The notes under the pieces: model-generated
The model's database searches: none
What the model saw: the letters and a program-made list of their open reading frames with translations, nothing else
What the model was told of the DNA's origin: nothing
Shown: piece after piece, positions 7,740 through 7,941 of the stretch
Position numbering within the stretch: position 1 is the stretch's first letter
Layout: each line of letters begins with the position of its first letter
Program-made: the position numbers and the translations under genes
Assembly (NCBI GenBank): GCA_013694795.1
Contig: JACDBS010000080.1
Location: forward strand, 1 to 7,941
DNA: 7,941 bases
Direction: 5' to 3'
Source: Chloroflexota bacterium
GTDB lineage: Bacteria; Chloroflexota; Limnocylindria; QHBO01

Positions 7740-7768
7740 GGAGCCGGCATCGGCGACGATACGGCTCC
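7740..7768 (+). terminator. Weak hairpin between GlsB-type gene and tRNA-His
   Basis: The arms ggagccg (7740-7746) and cggctcc (7762-7768) pair perfectly over 7 bp with a 15-nt loop. The stem is 24 nt past the stop of the GlsB-type gene, in a place suited to a terminator, but no T-run follows and the loop is long. It could equally be chance in GC-rich sequence. Confidence 0.3.
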
Positions 7769-7793
7769 CGTTCCGCGCCCACGGACGGTTCGT

Positions 7794-7870
7794 GGTGGCC
7801 TTAGCTCAATCGGTAGAGCATCGGATTGTGGCTCCGAAGGTTACGGGTTCAAGCCCCGTAGGCCACCCCA
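7794..7870 (+). tRNA. tRNA-His (anticodon GTG)
   Basis: A complete cloverleaf. Acceptor stem GTGGCCT (7795-7801) pairs with AGGCCAC (7860-7866). The D stem is gctc/gagc (7804-7807/7816-7819). The anticodon stem is tcgga/tccga (7821-7825/7833-7837) with loop ttGTGgc, anticodon at 7828-7830. The T stem is acggg/cccgt with loop ttcaagc. An extra G at 7794 lies opposite C73 at 7867, the histidine identity pair, and CCA (7868-7870) is encoded. The gene start is given with the G-1 included. Confidence 0.97.
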
Positions 7871-7918
7871 CATTTCACCAGGATCGGCGAGACCGATTCG
7901 TTCTGGCATGATCCGCGC

Positions 7919-7941
7919 GTGAACGAGTCCGACGAGCAGGC
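7919..7941 (+). CDS. Possible start of a further gene (partial, leaderless-type)
   Basis: GTG at 7919 opens a frame that runs to the window edge (MNESDEQ and onward). The ATG at 7909 is excluded because its frame stops after four codons. CATGAT (7907-7912), a -10-like hexamer, ends 6 nt before the GTG, which would place transcription start at or next to the start codon; no Shine-Dalgarno is present. Seven codons are too few to name a product, and the start itself is uncertain. Confidence 0.35.

Overview
This 7.9-kb window is GC-rich bacterial chromosome. Taxonomy is inferred only from content. The binding protein is a lipoprotein with a Gly/Ser/Pro/Ala linker, one gene uses a TTG start and another a GTG start, and the ParB-like plus metallophosphoesterase pair is of a kind I associate with Chloroflexota and some Actinomycetota. 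A Chloroflexota-like organism is my best guess, with low confidence.

Positions 1-5956, minus strand: a compact carbohydrate-uptake operon read right to left. The order is a MalK/UgpC-type ABC ATPase (5956-4865), a lipoprotein sugar-binding protein resembling AglE-type alpha-glucoside binders (4740-3418), a MalF-type permease (3335-2373, TTG start), a MalG-type permease (2376-1465, overlapping malF by ATGA), and a GH38 alpha-mannosidase (1418 to beyond the left edge). The transporter has every part an ABC importer needs. The mannosidase lacks a signal peptide, so the likely scheme is import of an alpha-mannosyl-containing oligosaccharide or glycoside and its hydrolysis in the cytoplasm. An 11-bp perfect hairpin lies between the binding-protein and permease genes, where it could allow more binding protein than permease to be made. 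No transcriptional regulator lies in the window.

Positions 5957-6077: divergent intergenic region that should hold the operon promoter and that of the rightward genes. Only weak promoter-like sequence is visible.

Positions 6078-7366, plus strand: a translationally coupled pair (GTGA overlap), made of a small ParB/sulfiredoxin-fold protein with a hydrophobic, basic N-terminus and a calcineurin-like metallophosphoesterase whose first metal motif is non-canonical. Their joint function is not known to me, and they are the least explained genes here.

Positions 7452-7941, plus strand: a small GlsB/YeaQ/YmgE-type membrane protein with a strong ribosome-binding site, a perfect 11-bp tandem duplication, a weak hairpin, a tRNA-His(GTG) with encoded G-1 and CCA, and what may be the first codons of another gene with a leaderless-type start. 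Apart from the coupled pair the window is ordinary metabolic and housekeeping sequence. I see no mobile element, CRISPR array or phage gene.
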